Below are positions 9,349 through 17,282 of a stretch of DNA of 45,879 nt, one piece after another. The first letter of the stretch is position 1, and the number at the start of each line of letters is the position of its first letter. Made by a program: the position numbers and the translations under genes. The DNA comes from Magnetospirillum sp. (GTDB lineage: Bacteria > Pseudomonadota > Alphaproteobacteria > Rhodospirillales > Magnetospirillaceae): the NCBI GenBank assembly GCA_016212565.1, contig JACRFY010000219.1, positions 1-45,879 of the forward strand, given 5' to 3'. The notes under the pieces were generated by a model. The model saw only the letters and a program-made list of their open reading frames with translations. It made no database searches and was not told the DNA's origin.

Positions 9349-9408
9349 CGCTACTGCCTCCCTTTGGTTTCGTTCATTAATTGTTTTGCCGCCTCTCGAC
9401 AGCCTTTG

Positions 9409-9431
9409 GGGACGCCGGCCAGCGGCGTCCC
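9409..9431 (-). other. Hairpin in the tusA-sqr spacer
   Basis: GGGACGCC and GGCGTCCC form an 8-bp perfect stem with a 7-nt loop, 11 bp after the tusA stop. It may attenuate or process the transcript, lowering sqr and DUF1641 expression relative to dsrE and tusA. Confidence 0.4.
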
Positions 9432-9441
9432 ATCACGCCCC

Positions 9442-9672
9442 CTACTTGGCCTTCTTGATGACCACCGACCAATAGCCGTCGTGCTCGACGGTGCCGACGT
9501 AGGTATGGCCCACCTTGTTGACCCAGGCGGGGATATCGGTGACGGAGCCCTTGTCAGAGGAGAGCACCTCCACCTCGTCGCCCAACTGCGCCAGCTTGAG
9601 CGCAGCGATGAGTTCCATCAAGGGGCCGGGGCAAAAGGCGCCGCGGGCATCGATGGTCTGGCGGTCGGCCAT
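9442..9672 (-). CDS. TusA-family sulfurtransferase
   Basis: A 76-residue protein with the family motif FCPGPLMELI; the Cys at residue 14 in CPxP is the persulfide carrier. TusA proteins pass protein-bound persulfide sulfur between partners in the cytoplasm, either to tRNA thiolation or, next to SQR and DsrE genes, in sulfide and polysulfide oxidation. The neighbours favour the second role. It starts 27 bp after the DsrE-like stop. Confidence 0.93.
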   Translation of the reverse strand: MADRQTIDARGAFCPGPLMELIAALKLAQLGDEVEVLSSDKGSVTDIPAWVNKVGHTYVGTVEHDGYWSVVIKKAK

Positions 9673-9699
9673 GGTCGTATCCTTCTCGTCTCGATCGCA

Positions 9700-10101
9700 T
9701 CAAAAGGTGATCAGCTCGCCGGCTTCGGCGTCGCTGAGGAATTTTGCCAGCCCGAGGGGGCCGTCGAACAATCCTTCGGTGAGGTGAGTGTCGCACTCCC
9801 AATGCTTCAGGTCGAGCACCATCGAGCACGCCCATACCTTCATCTCGCCCAACAACTTGCCCTGTTCGAACAGTTCGACTGCATCGGGGACTTTGGCGGT
9901 CTTGAACAATTCATGGAAATGACCGCCGTGATAGCGTTCGGCCGCGGTCTTGCCGCGCTCGAAGGCGAGCACGGCATTCATCGACACGAAAACTTCAACG
10001 GGACGGTCCGACACTGCGGCCACCGAGGCGACCATGGCAGCGAGCTGGATCTTCTCGTGCTCACCGGAGCACAACATGATGAAAAGAGGCTTGGAAGCCA
10101 T
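9700..10101 (-). CDS. DsrE/DsrF-like sulfur-relay protein
   Basis: A 133-residue DsrE-fold protein. Cysteines lie at residue 11 (FIMLCSGEHEK), about 91 (VWACSMV) and about 102; the internal one sits in the usual DsrE position for persulfide transfer. The N-terminal pattern (CSGEHEKIQLAA) is typical of stand-alone DsrE/F-like proteins found with TusA. It is the first gene of the operon, and the predicted promoter and operator lie about 55 bp upstream of its start. Confidence 0.86.
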   Translation of the reverse strand: MASKPLFIMLCSGEHEKIQLAAMVASVAAVSDRPVEVFVSMNAVLAFERGKTAAERYHGGHFHELFKTAKVPDAVELFEQGKLLGEMKVWACSMVLDLKHWECDTHLTEGLFDGPLGLAKFLSDAEAGELITF

Positions 10102-10157
10102 GGTGAGTGCCCCTGCTGGGAAATCGCTGGATGAGAAGGCGCTTACCTTCGCAGGGC

Positions 10158-10186
10158 ATTATATACACCCCCAGGGGGGGGCGCAC
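10158..10186 (-). promoter_or_regulatory. Promoter of the sulfur operon with C-tract/G-tract operator
   Basis: On the minus strand a perfect TATAAT lies at 10163-10158. The spacer directly upstream holds a C-tract, a central T and a G-tract (on the plus strand CCCCC-A-GGGGGGGG at 10168-10181). Such an A/T-flanked C-run/G-run site inside a promoter resembles operators of CsoR-family repressors, which include the persulfide sensor CstR, RcnR and CsoR. The -35 is weak (GTGCGC at 17-bp spacing), as expected for a controlled promoter. No CsoR-family gene is in the window, so the regulator is inferred. Confidence 0.5.
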
Positions 10187-10256
10187 GCAAGATGATTTCG
10201 TGAGCGCAGGCGTTCTGACCTAGGCGTTGCGTGCGATGACAACTGTTTCTTTTTGC

Positions 10257-10296
10257 AATAAAAATCGAGGGGGAACAATACATCATTCCCCCTCGA
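10257..10296 (-). terminator. Rho-independent terminator of pal
   Basis: TCGAGGGGGAA and TTCCCCCTCGA form an 11-bp perfect stem with a 10-nt loop. On the minus strand it is followed directly by TTTTTATTG, a strong intrinsic terminator 34 bp after the pal stop. Confidence 0.85.
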
Positions 10297-10329
10297 CCAA
10301 GGCTCTTCCGGACAGGATGTTGAGCGCGA

Positions 10330-10851
10330 TTACATGCTGGGCACGGTCACCGCACGACGATTCTGCGACCACGCGCCTTCGCTGCTTCCCTCGGCCGTCG
10401 GGCGCTCCTTGCCATAGCTGATGGTCTTCATGCGCGAACCGCCAACGCCCGAGGCGAGCAGGAATTCCTTGACGGTCTGGGCGCGGCGATCACCCAGGGC
10501 CAGGTTGTACTCACGGGTGCCGCGCTCGTCGGCATGGCCTTCGATGGCGATGCGATACTGCGGGTATCTGGTGAGCCATTGCGCCTGGCGGGCCAGGATC
10601 TCACGGCCTGCGGCACTCAGCTGGGTGCTGGCGGTGGCGAACAGGACGCGGTCGCCGACCTGGGATTGGAACTCGGCCACGGATCCGGGGGCCGGCATGC
10701 CGGCGCGTCCGATGCCGCCGCCCTGGCCGGCGGCGCCGGGGCCGGTCTGGCCGCTGCCGGTCACGGCGGCCGTGGAGGTGGGCTCGCTTGAACAAGCGGC
10801 CAAGGACAAGGCGGCAATAAGGCCGGCCGCGGCGGCGGAAAGATGACGCAT
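10330..10851 (-). CDS. pal: Peptidoglycan-associated lipoprotein Pal
   Basis: The best start is the ATG at 10849-10851 (MRHLSAAAAGLIAALSLAAC), giving a lipoprotein signal with lipobox LAAC and a mature Cys near residue 20. The upstream in-frame ATG would put a non-signal extension in front. The C-terminal OmpA-like domain carries IAIEGHADERGTREYNLALG and SYGKERP, the peptidoglycan-binding pattern of Pal. It anchors the outer membrane to the wall as part of Tol-Pal. Unusually for the family, no tolB or ybgF lies beside it in this window. A strong terminator follows. Confidence 0.93.
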   Translation of the reverse strand: MRHLSAAAAGLIAALSLAACSSEPTSTAAVTGSGQTGPGAAGQGGGIGRAGMPAPGSVAEFQSQVGDRVLFATASTQLSAAGREILARQAQWLTRYPQYRIAIEGHADERGTREYNLALGDRRAQTVKEFLLASGVGGSRMKTISYGKERPTAEGSSEGAWSQNRRAVTVPSM

Positions 10852-10895
10852 CTGGTGGTCCCCTACTGGCAGAGTGAATTTCAATTGTGAAACGA

Positions 10896-10929
10896 CGGCA
10901 GGCGGTCTTCAAGAGAAGACCGCCTGCCG
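10896..10929 (-). terminator. Long hairpin after sodB
   Basis: Two arms of 15 nt (CGGCAGGCGGTCTTC and its complement) pair perfectly around an AAGA loop. It lies 20 bp after the sodB stop on the minus strand and is followed by TCGTTTCAC. It probably ends sodB transcription before pal. Confidence 0.7.
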
Positions 10930-10948
10930 CACGCGATTTGGTTACGTT

Positions 10949-11545
10949 TCAGCCCAGGTTTTGGGCGACGAAGTCCCAGTTGACCAGATGGTCGAGGAAC
11001 GCTTGGACGAAATCGGGGCGCCGGTTCTGATAGTCGAGGTAATAGGCATGCTCCCACACATCGACGGTCAACAGCGCCTTCTGGCCGTGGGCCATCGGCA
11101 GGTCGGCATTGGCGGTCTTGATGACCTTCAGCTTGCCGCCGTCCAGCACCAGCCACGCCCAGCCGGATCCGAACTGGGTGACGGCGGCCTGCTTGAACTC
11201 CTCGGCGAACTTTTCGTAAGAACCGAAGTCGGAGGCGATGCGCTCGGCGACCTTGCCCGAGGGCTTGCCCCCGCCGCCGGACGTCATGCAATTCCAGAAG
11301 AAAGTGTGGTTCCACACCTGCGCGGCATTGTTGAAGATCGGTTGCTTGGCCGGCAGGTCGGCGGCGGCGAGCTTGATCACCTCCTCCAGCGATTTGCCGG
11401 CCAGGTCGGTGTCCTTGGTCAGGTTGTTGAGGTTGACCACATAGGTGTTGTGGTGCTTGCCGTGATGGAACTCCAACGTGCGCGCCGAAACATGCGGCTC
11501 GAGGGCACTCTTGTCATAGGGGAGCGGGGGAAGCTCGAACGCCAT
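10949..11545 (-). CDS. sodB: Iron-type superoxide dismutase
   Basis: The start is the ATG at 11543-11545 ([15 protein letters not shown]), with GAGG about 8 nt upstream; the tracked ORF is longer only because its frame stays open. The 198-residue protein has the four metal ligands in FHHGKHH, WNHTFFW and DVWEHAYY. The HTFFWNCM and QFGSGWAWL segments are typical of the iron-dependent branch. It dismutates superoxide in the cytoplasm (no signal peptide). Apparently monocistronic, with a 15-bp hairpin downstream. Confidence 0.95.
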   Translation of the reverse strand: MAFELPPLPYDKSALEPHVSARTLEFHHGKHHNTYVVNLNNLTKDTDLAGKSLEEVIKLAAADLPAKQPIFNNAAQVWNHTFFWNCMTSGGGGKPSGKVAERIASDFGSYEKFAEEFKQAAVTQFGSGWAWLVLDGGKLKVIKTANADLPMAHGQKALLTVDVWEHAYYLDYQNRRPDFVQAFLDHLVNWDFVAQNLG

Positions 11546-11630
11546 GATGAACCTCGTGGTCGAAGGTGGGGTTTGGAAATAATCTAAACTCAAAGGCAAG
11601 ATAGGCAAGCTCGCCGGGCTTGTGAAGAGG

Positions 11631-12797
11631 CTATCGCAGAACCAATCGCGCCGCCGCGAGCCCCGAGGCGATCGCCGCCTCGATTGTACAGGGTAACGGC
11701 CCCTCCAGCCAATCGCCCGCACGCCATAGGTGCGGCGCGGCGATGCGGGGCCCCGGGCGGCGGCAAACCACCTGCGGCGTATGGGCCAGGGTGGCCCGTC
11801 GCTCCTTGATGACCCGCCACGGTGGGACCCGGCCGGGATCCAGTCCAAGGGCTCGCGAGACATCCCGCCACAACTGGGCGGCGATGCGGCTTGCGGGTAT
11901 GTCGGCCAGCCGATCTGCGGCGGAGACGGTTGCCGAGACGACGTTTCCGCGAATCGACAGCCACTGGGCCGTTGCGCCGACGAGGGCCAGCAGGGGGGCC
12001 CCTTCTACGGGAAAGGGAAGAACATAGTGGGCATTGACGATGGCTCGGGTGGCTGGCGGCGTGGCGCCGGGTAGCGCCCAGGGGGGCAAGGCGATCACGG
12101 CGCGGTCGTCAATTCCGAGGCGCAACGGACCGTCGGCGAAGAGCAGGATGTCGCCATCGGCGGCCAACAGGCGATGGTGGAAGCGAACCTCGGTGCCATG
12201 GGCGGCAAGGGTTGCCAATGCCGGGGCGATCAGCGCCGCCGACAGGCCGAGGGGAAACAGCCACGGCCGCACCCCCTCGCTGCCACCAAGGAGGATGCGG
12301 CGAAGCGTCGCGGCGAGCAGTCGCGCCGAGGCCTCCTCGGGGGCGGAATTGAGAATCGCCGTGCACAGTGGTGCCCACAGGCGATGGTATGAGCGAAGCG
12401 GTCCCAGCCGGACAGCAACCGTCTCTTCTGCGGCGGTCCATGGCAGCCCGAGCGCCGCCATCAGGTCCAACGGCCGTCGGGCCAGGGTCTTTGCCCCCAC
12501 GCTCCACCGCTCGCCGGTGCCGAGATCGAGGAAGGGATATTCCGGCGGGCCCGGCTGCATGGCTTCGATCCCGCCGATGGCACGGGCATAGGCGAGAGCG
12601 GCGTGGTTGCAGCCAAGCAACAGATGGGTGCCGTTGTCGAGCACCGCTCCGGTTGCCTGATCGAGGAACGAACGGCAACGCCCCCCGGCGACGGCGGCGG
12701 CCTCGTGAACAACCACCCGAGCTCCTCCCCGAGCAGCCGCCACGGCGCAGGCCAGACCGGCGAGGCCGGCGCCGACGACGTGAAGCGTGCCGTTCAT
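11631..12797 (-). CDS. hpnE: Hydroxysqualene dehydroxylase HpnE
   Basis: A 388-residue FAD-dependent amine-oxidase-fold protein starting [25 protein letters not shown], with the FAD GxGxxG motif at residues 9-14, GGRCRSF near 42 and the family C-terminal motif [22 protein letters not shown]. HpnE reduces hydroxysqualene to squalene, the last step of the HpnCDE route. The start overlaps the hpnD stop by 4 bp (ATGA), so the three genes are translationally coupled. No squalene-hopene cyclase gene is in the window. Confidence 0.93.
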   Translation of the reverse strand: MNGTLHVVGAGLAGLACAVAAARGGARVVVHEAAAVAGGRCRSFLDQATGAVLDNGTHLLLGCNHAALAYARAIGGIEAMQPGPPEYPFLDLGTGERWSVGAKTLARRPLDLMAALGLPWTAAEETVAVRLGPLRSYHRLWAPLCTAILNSAPEEASARLLAATLRRILLGGSEGVRPWLFPLGLSAALIAPALATLAAHGTEVRFHHRLLAADGDILLFADGPLRLGIDDRAVIALPPWALPGATPPATRAIVNAHYVLPFPVEGAPLLALVGATAQWLSIRGNVVSATVSAADRLADIPASRIAAQLWRDVSRALGLDPGRVPPWRVIKERRATLAHTPQVVCRRPGPRIAAPHLWRAGDWLEGPLPCTIEAAIASGLAAARLVLR

Positions 12798-13615
12798 CCG
12801 CTGGCGACGGCTGTGAGGGCAAACCACGCCTTCGCCAGCCGGCCTGGTCGCGGCGCCGGCCAAGATCGCCAGCCATGAGCCCGCAGGCAATGCAGTTGCC
12901 GGCGATAGGTCGCGCCCATCGCCAGCGCCGGCCAGAGACCGTGTCGGCCGATGCGCGGCAATTCGGCGGCCGCGGCGGCGAAGCGCGCCTCGGCACCGGT
13001 GGCGAAGGCTTCGCACGCCAGCGGCAGGGCCGGGTCGGCCAACACCGCCGCCGGTATTCGGGTCCGGATTCCCACCTCGCTCAGTAACTCGGCCGGCAGG
13101 TAGAGGCGTCCCTCTGCGGCGTCTTCGGCGATATCGCGCAGGATGTTGGTCATTTGCAGCGCCTCGCCCAGGGCCAGGGCGAAGGCGCCAGCGTCCGGGC
13201 GTTCGAAAACATGGACCGCCAGCAGGCCTACGGCGCCGGCAACGCGACGGCAATAGAGATGCAGTGTTGCCAGCGGCGGTGCGATCAGCGGCCCATCGAC
13301 GTCCATCGCCATGCCGTCGACGATGGCCTCCAACTCCGCTTGCGGCAGGTGGAAGCGGGTGAAGGCGGGGGCGAGAGCGGCGACGTCGGGCTCTATCGGC
13401 CGTTGACCGGATGCCAGGGCGCCGATGGCGGTGCGGAAGCCGGCGAGACGCGCGCGCTTTTCCGCTGCGGGCGCGTCGCCATCGGCAATGTCGTCGAGGG
13501 TTCGGCAGCAGGCATACAGGGCGAACATGGCCATGCGCCGTTCGCGCGGCAGCAGGCGCATGGCCCAATAGAATGATGTTCCGGATCGGCGTACGCGCTG
13601 ATCGAGCGCGTTCAT
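12794..13615 (-). CDS. hpnD: Presqualene diphosphate synthase HpnD
   Basis: A 273-residue squalene/phytoene synthase-fold enzyme. Both Asp-rich motifs needed for magnesium and diphosphate binding are intact: DDIAD near residue 41 and NILRDIAEDA near 157. HpnD condenses two farnesyl diphosphates into presqualene diphosphate. It overlaps hpnC by 4 bp upstream and hpnE by 4 bp downstream. The gene order hpnC-hpnD-hpnE and the intact motifs separate it from hpnC. Confidence 0.93.
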   Translation of the reverse strand: MNALDQRVRRSGTSFYWAMRLLPRERRMAMFALYACCRTLDDIADGDAPAAEKRARLAGFRTAIGALASGQRPIEPDVAALAPAFTRFHLPQAELEAIVDGMAMDVDGPLIAPPLATLHLYCRRVAGAVGLLAVHVFERPDAGAFALALGEALQMTNILRDIAEDAAEGRLYLPAELLSEVGIRTRIPAAVLADPALPLACEAFATGAEARFAAAAAELPRIGRHGLWPALAMGATYRRQLHCLRAHGWRSWPAPRPGRLAKAWFALTAVASG

Positions 13616-14463
13616 CCCGGCACCAGGGTCCGGACGATGCCGACGGCGAATGCCAGCAGATTGCCTGCCGGGCTCAACGTCACCGCTCCGGCGAGGGGAT
13701 CGCCGCGGCGCAACGCCTGCGCCAGACGCTCGGCAATCGCCACCGTCACTGAAGCCTCCAGCCGCAGGCGGCGATTGCGAATCAGCTTCGGCAGTGGCCG
13801 GGCGAGATCGAGCAGTCCATCGACGTTATCGAGCAGGCGGTCGAAGACACGCCGCAAGGCCGGGGATGTTTGCGGTTCGGCGAAGACGGCGTGGTTCAAC
13901 CCCTCGGCCAGCAACCAATTGCGAGGGATGTAGACCCGCCCGAGGGTGCGGAAGTCGGTGCCGCAATCCTGCAAGTGATTGAGCAACTGATGGGCGGCGC
14001 ACAAGGCATCGCCGGCGGGAAAGGAGGTCGGATCTTCGCCGTGCAGGTCAAGCAGGAAGCGGCCCACCGGTGCCGCCGAGTAGCGGCAGTAGGCGGCGAG
14101 ATCGGCCCAGTCGTGGCAATGATCGCTGACGGCGTCGCGACGGAACGCATGCAGCAACTGCAATGCGTGGCCCAACAACAGAGGATTGCCGTTGACCTCG
14201 GCGTAGAGGGTCGCCGCCGTCTCCGCTGCCGGACCGGCTGGCCGGCCTTCCAGGGCTACGGCCAAGGCGTCGAGGCGGTTCAACTTTTCTTCGCCGGAAA
14301 GGCGCGGGCTGTCGGCGACGTCGTCGGCGGTGCGGGCAAAGCGGTAGAAGGCCATCACGGCGCGGCGCGTCGCAGGCGGAAGCAGTAGCGAGGCCACCGG
14401 AAAGCTCTCATCCGCGGCGGTTTTGCCGGACGGTGGGAGGGCAGCGGCAGCGGCGTCGGCCAT
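13612..14463 (-). CDS. hpnC: Hydroxysqualene synthase HpnC
   Basis: A 283-residue squalene-synthase-fold enzyme with TADDVADSPRLSGEEKLNRLDAL near residues 45-70 and the second motif LLNHLQDCGTDFRTLGRVYIP near 165. The LQDCGTDF form is typical of HpnC rather than HpnD. It converts presqualene diphosphate into hydroxysqualene. It is the first gene of the three-gene operon; the divergent promoter region of 86 bp is shared with the NDUFAF6-like gene. Confidence 0.92.
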   Translation of the reverse strand: MADAAAAALPPSGKTAADESFPVASLLLPPATRRAVMAFYRFARTADDVADSPRLSGEEKLNRLDALAVALEGRPAGPAAETAATLYAEVNGNPLLLGHALQLLHAFRRDAVSDHCHDWADLAAYCRYSAAPVGRFLLDLHGEDPTSFPAGDALCAAHQLLNHLQDCGTDFRTLGRVYIPRNWLLAEGLNHAVFAEPQTSPALRRVFDRLLDNVDGLLDLARPLPKLIRNRRLRLEASVTVAIAERLAQALRRGDPLAGAVTLSPAGNLLAFAVGIVRTLVPG

Positions 14464-14549
14464 GCGCGGGCTCGTCTTCGTAAATCCATGAGAATTGCCC
14501 TATATATGCCACGGCCATCCACGCTCCTGCCAGGACCAAGTCGTTCTCC

Positions 14550-15341
14550 ATGCCTTCAATCGAGTCCCTGTCCCACGCGGCGGATGCCGTCCGGCATCGC
14601 GACCGCGACCGCTACGCCACCGCGGTATTCGCGCCTGCCGTAGAGCGGGAACGGCTGCTTGCGCTTTACGCCTTCAATGCCGAGATCGCCGCCATTGCCG
14701 AATCGGTTCGCGAGCCGGTCGCCGGCCTGATCCGCATGCAGTGGTGGGCCGATGCCTTGGCTGGTATTCGCGATCCCGAGGAGATCACCGGGCATCCCAT
14801 CGCATCGCGGTTGCTGCCGGTCCTGGCCGAGCGGGGCATCGGCGCCGATACGCTTGAGCCGCTGTTGGAGGCCCGGCGGGCCGATCTCGACCCTCAGGGC
14901 TTCGCCGATGTGGTATCGCTCGAAGCATATGCCGATGCCACTTCGGGGCTGTTGAGCGCGGTGGCCGCGCGCCTTCTGGATCCGGGGGCAGAGGCGGAGA
15001 TCCCTGCGCGAATGGTGGGCACGGCCTTTGCTTTGGTGGGATTGATGCGGGCCGTGCCGCATCGTCGAGCCATGGGCCGTCCGGTGTTCGTCCTCGAAGC
15101 GGACCGCCGCTCGACAGCGATGGTGCGCCAAGTTTGCGAGCGGGCCGCGATGCTCCTGGCAGGGGCACGCCTGCACCGGGTTTCGCGCGCCGCCCTGCCG
15201 GCGCTTCTGCCCGCGGTCATTGCCTCGGCCCACTTGAGGACCTTGGCGCGGGCAGGGTGGGATCCGTTCGACCCGCGTGTGACGCGCCCGCGGCCGATGC
15301 CGGTGCAATTGGCGTTGCACGCCCTGTTCGGACGGTTTTGA
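14550..15341 (+). CDS. NDUFAF6-like squalene/phytoene-synthase-fold protein
   Basis: A 263-residue protein with the squalene-synthase fold signature YAFNAEIAAIAESVREPVAG and IRMQWWADAL. These are the marks of the NDUFAF6 branch, whose mitochondrial member helps assemble complex I. The two Asp-rich catalytic motifs are missing (EIAAIAES replaces the first), so prenyl diphosphate condensation is not expected. It stands head-to-head with hpnC and 5 bp from convergent pagL. Role in bacteria is inferred from the eukaryotic relative; direct involvement in hopanoid synthesis is less likely. Confidence 0.82.
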   Translation: MPSIESLSHAADAVRHRDRDRYATAVFAPAVERERLLALYAFNAEIAAIAESVREPVAGLIRMQWWADALAGIRDPEEITGHPIASRLLPVLAERGIGADTLEPLLEARRADLDPQGFADVVSLEAYADATSGLLSAVAARLLDPGAEAEIPARMVGTAFALVGLMRAVPHRRAMGRPVFVLEADRRSTAMVRQVCERAAMLLAGARLHRVSRAALPALLPAVIASAHLRTLARAGWDPFDPRVTRPRPMPVQLALHALFGRF

Positions 15342-15346
15342 CCGGC

Positions 15347-15874
15347 TCAGAAGCGGTAGCCCCAGCGCAGTCCCAGGCCGTCGAGCCCCTCGTTCTTGTC
15401 GGCGAGGTTGGCGTTGCTGATGTGGTCGAGAATGAGCGAGAGCGAGTTTCGTTCGTCGATCTGCCAGCCGATGCTCAGGGATTCGCGGAACAACGCCCGT
15501 GCCCCCAATTCCTTGCGATCGAGCTCCCTCGTCGTCACGTCGCCGTTGTGGACGGCGCCACCCAGGCTGAATTCGATGAACACCGGCGACACCGGCGGAC
15601 TCCATTGCCAGGTGAGCCCGGCATAAATCTGGCTGGTGTCGCCCGCCGAGTTGACGGTGGCGCCGAGATGCGGACGCGGGGACCAGATCGGCTCCAGCAG
15701 GGTTGGCGACGGGAACAGCACTTCGACATTGCCGTCGACACCCGCCTCCTCGCGGTTGCCGAAGATGCCGGCATCATGGCGCAGGACGCCCAAGCGCAAC
15801 TCGGCACTGTCGGCGAGGGCCGGGCTGGCAGCGACGAGGAGGACGGCGGTTCCGAGGGAGAAGCGGGAGCGCAT
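15347..15874 (-). CDS. Acyloxyacyl hydrolase, PagL-like lipid A 3-O-deacylase
   Basis: The ATG at 15872-15874 gives a 175-residue protein with a signal peptide ending ALA-D (about residues 1-20), then a beta-barrel-like sequence. The C-terminal block LDHISNANLADKNEGLDGLG holds the His-Ser pair and Glu of the PagL active site, and the protein ends in YRF, the outer-membrane insertion signal. It should remove an acyl chain from lipid A in the outer membrane. The tracked ORF extends 38 codons upstream without signal-peptide character. The Shine-Dalgarno is weak. Confidence 0.87.
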   Translation of the reverse strand: MRSRFSLGTAVLLVAASPALADSAELRLGVLRHDAGIFGNREEAGVDGNVEVLFPSPTLLEPIWSPRPHLGATVNSAGDTSQIYAGLTWQWSPPVSPVFIEFSLGGAVHNGDVTTRELDRKELGARALFRESLSIGWQIDERNSLSLILDHISNANLADKNEGLDGLGLRWGYRF

Positions 15875-16042
15875 GGGCCGAGCCGGTCTGGTGACGGGGA
15901 GACTGCACGATAATCCAGCCTGCACCGCTGCCGTCGGGCACTTTCGTCCTGCCGGCCGAGAGGGGCAGTGGCTTACGGCGGCTTGCAAATCGCCGCCCGT
16001 GGCGCATCATACCGTCATGCCATCGTATGGAGCCGCGATCTC

Positions 16043-16555
16043 ATGAGCACCGTTCTCATCTCCCTGTTTTGCCCCGACCGCACCGGCTTGGTGGCGGCGA
16101 TTACCGGTCGGCTGTTCGAGATTGGCGCCAATCTCGGCGATACCAGCTTTTCCATGCTCGGCAGCGGGGCCGAATTCACCTCGGTGTGCGTTATGCCCGA
16201 TGACATCGCACCGGCGCAGGTGGAGGCCGATCTGGCGTCGCTTCCGGTGCTCGAAGGGGCGCGGGTGAGCGTGCAGCCGTTCGATCTCGATGCCACCCAT
16301 GGGCCGGCGGGGCGGATCACGCATCGGGTGGTGGTCAGCGGCGGCGACCGCCCCGGGCTGGTTGCGCGGCTGTCGGAAGTGTTCGGCGAGTTCAAGGCCA
16401 ACATCGTGCGCATGGATTGCCAGCGCCTGCCCGAACAGGGGCTTTATGTCACCCGCTTCTCGGTATCGATTTCCGAGCGTGCCGCCTCTTGCCTGGCGAC
16501 GGTGGCCAATACCGCGGGGGAACTGAATCTGTCTTGCCACATCGAAGAGGCGTAG
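16043..16555 (+). CDS. Double ACT-domain protein, GcvR-like
   Basis: A 170-residue protein starting MSTVLISLFCPDRTGLVAAITG, with GGAG 10 nt upstream. Two ACT domains are visible: residues about 1-75 and 90-165, the second beginning HRVVVSGGDRPGLVARLSEVF. This matches the GcvR-like family, which in enterics represses the glycine cleavage operon; there is no DNA-binding domain, so any regulation would be through a partner. Here no gcv gene is adjacent. It ends 3 bp from a convergent exported-protein gene. Confidence 0.83.
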   Translation: MSTVLISLFCPDRTGLVAAITGRLFEIGANLGDTSFSMLGSGAEFTSVCVMPDDIAPAQVEADLASLPVLEGARVSVQPFDLDATHGPAGRITHRVVVSGGDRPGLVARLSEVFGEFKANIVRMDCQRLPEQGLYVTRFSVSISERAASCLATVANTAGELNLSCHIEEA

Positions 16556-16558
16556 GCG

Positions 16559-17224
16559 CTACTTGACTTCGGCAAGCCCCTCGCCGATGGCCATCTGGCG
16601 TACGAACGACCATGTTTGGCGCAGTCCGCCTTCACCGCGGCTCCAGGCGATTTCGCCATCGCGGTCGAGATCCTCGCCGGCAATGATGCGGTTGAGGGCG
16701 GCGTCGAGGCGCGCCAGCGGCGCCTCGGCTTCGGCGACGCTGCCTGCCGAGAGAACCTGACGGGCGATGGCGATGGATTCGTCGGTGCGGGTGAGGGCGG
16801 TCTGGGCCGAGACCGTTGCGGGTGTGGCTCGCAGCAGCACTTCATTGTTGCCGGATGCGGCAGATATCAACGCCGTAATCTCGGCCACCGTGGCGGAAAG
16901 AGCGGGGCGGAGCCCGTAGCCGAGGCCCGGTCCCGTGGGCACCAGGGTAGGATCGAGCGCATTGACCGCTGCCACCACCTGGGCCTTCAGTGCCGCCAGG
17001 TCGCTCTGTCCGCGTGCCGCACGAACCGCCTGCTGGGCGATCAGCGCTTCGGTGCGGGCGATGTCGATGACGCCGCGATTTCCGGGAGTGGTGTCCGCAC
17101 GCACCAACAGGTGCCTCAGATGGTCCTGAACGACATGGTCTTGGGCCTGGGTGGCGTGGGAGAGAATCGCGGTCGAGACCAGCAATACGGCGACGCTGAC
17201 GGCGCGGGATGTACTTCGACCCAT
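16559..17224 (-). CDS. Exported hypothetical protein with one EF-hand-like loop
   Basis: The ATG at 17222-17224 gives a 221-residue protein with a signal peptide (MGRSTSRAVSVAVLLVS, cleavage after about residue 27). The mature part is helical. Near residue 195 it has DLDRDGEIAW, a DxDxDG calcium-loop pattern, followed by GEGGLRQTW. I do not recognise the family with certainty; the loop plus GEGGL pattern recalls periplasmic proteins with paired helices and a single calcium loop. Its neighbour upstream is the hybrid kinase on the same strand, 58 bp away, so it could belong to that transcript. Confidence 0.72.
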   Translation of the reverse strand: MGRSTSRAVSVAVLLVSTAILSHATQAQDHVVQDHLRHLLVRADTTPGNRGVIDIARTEALIAQQAVRAARGQSDLAALKAQVVAAVNALDPTLVPTGPGLGYGLRPALSATVAEITALISAASGNNEVLLRATPATVSAQTALTRTDESIAIARQVLSAGSVAEAEAPLARLDAALNRIIAGEDLDRDGEIAWSRGEGGLRQTWSFVRQMAIGEGLAEVK

Positions 17225-17282
17225 GGCGGCAGCTCCCGAAGCATCTCGGCACCCGCCAGACGTGGTTTCGCCATTGCCGGTG

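Noticed and set aside
8266-10134. 622-residue plus-strand ORF across the sulfur operon
   Set aside because: It is entirely opposite four genes with recognisable motifs; composition (long Gly/His/Arg runs) is that of a shadow of a GC-rich gene.
12794-14463. hpnC/hpnD as carotenoid phytoene synthases (crtB)
   Set aside because: The order hpnC-hpnD-hpnE with 4-bp overlaps and the LQDCGTDF motif favour the hydroxysqualene route, and no phytoene desaturase gene is present.
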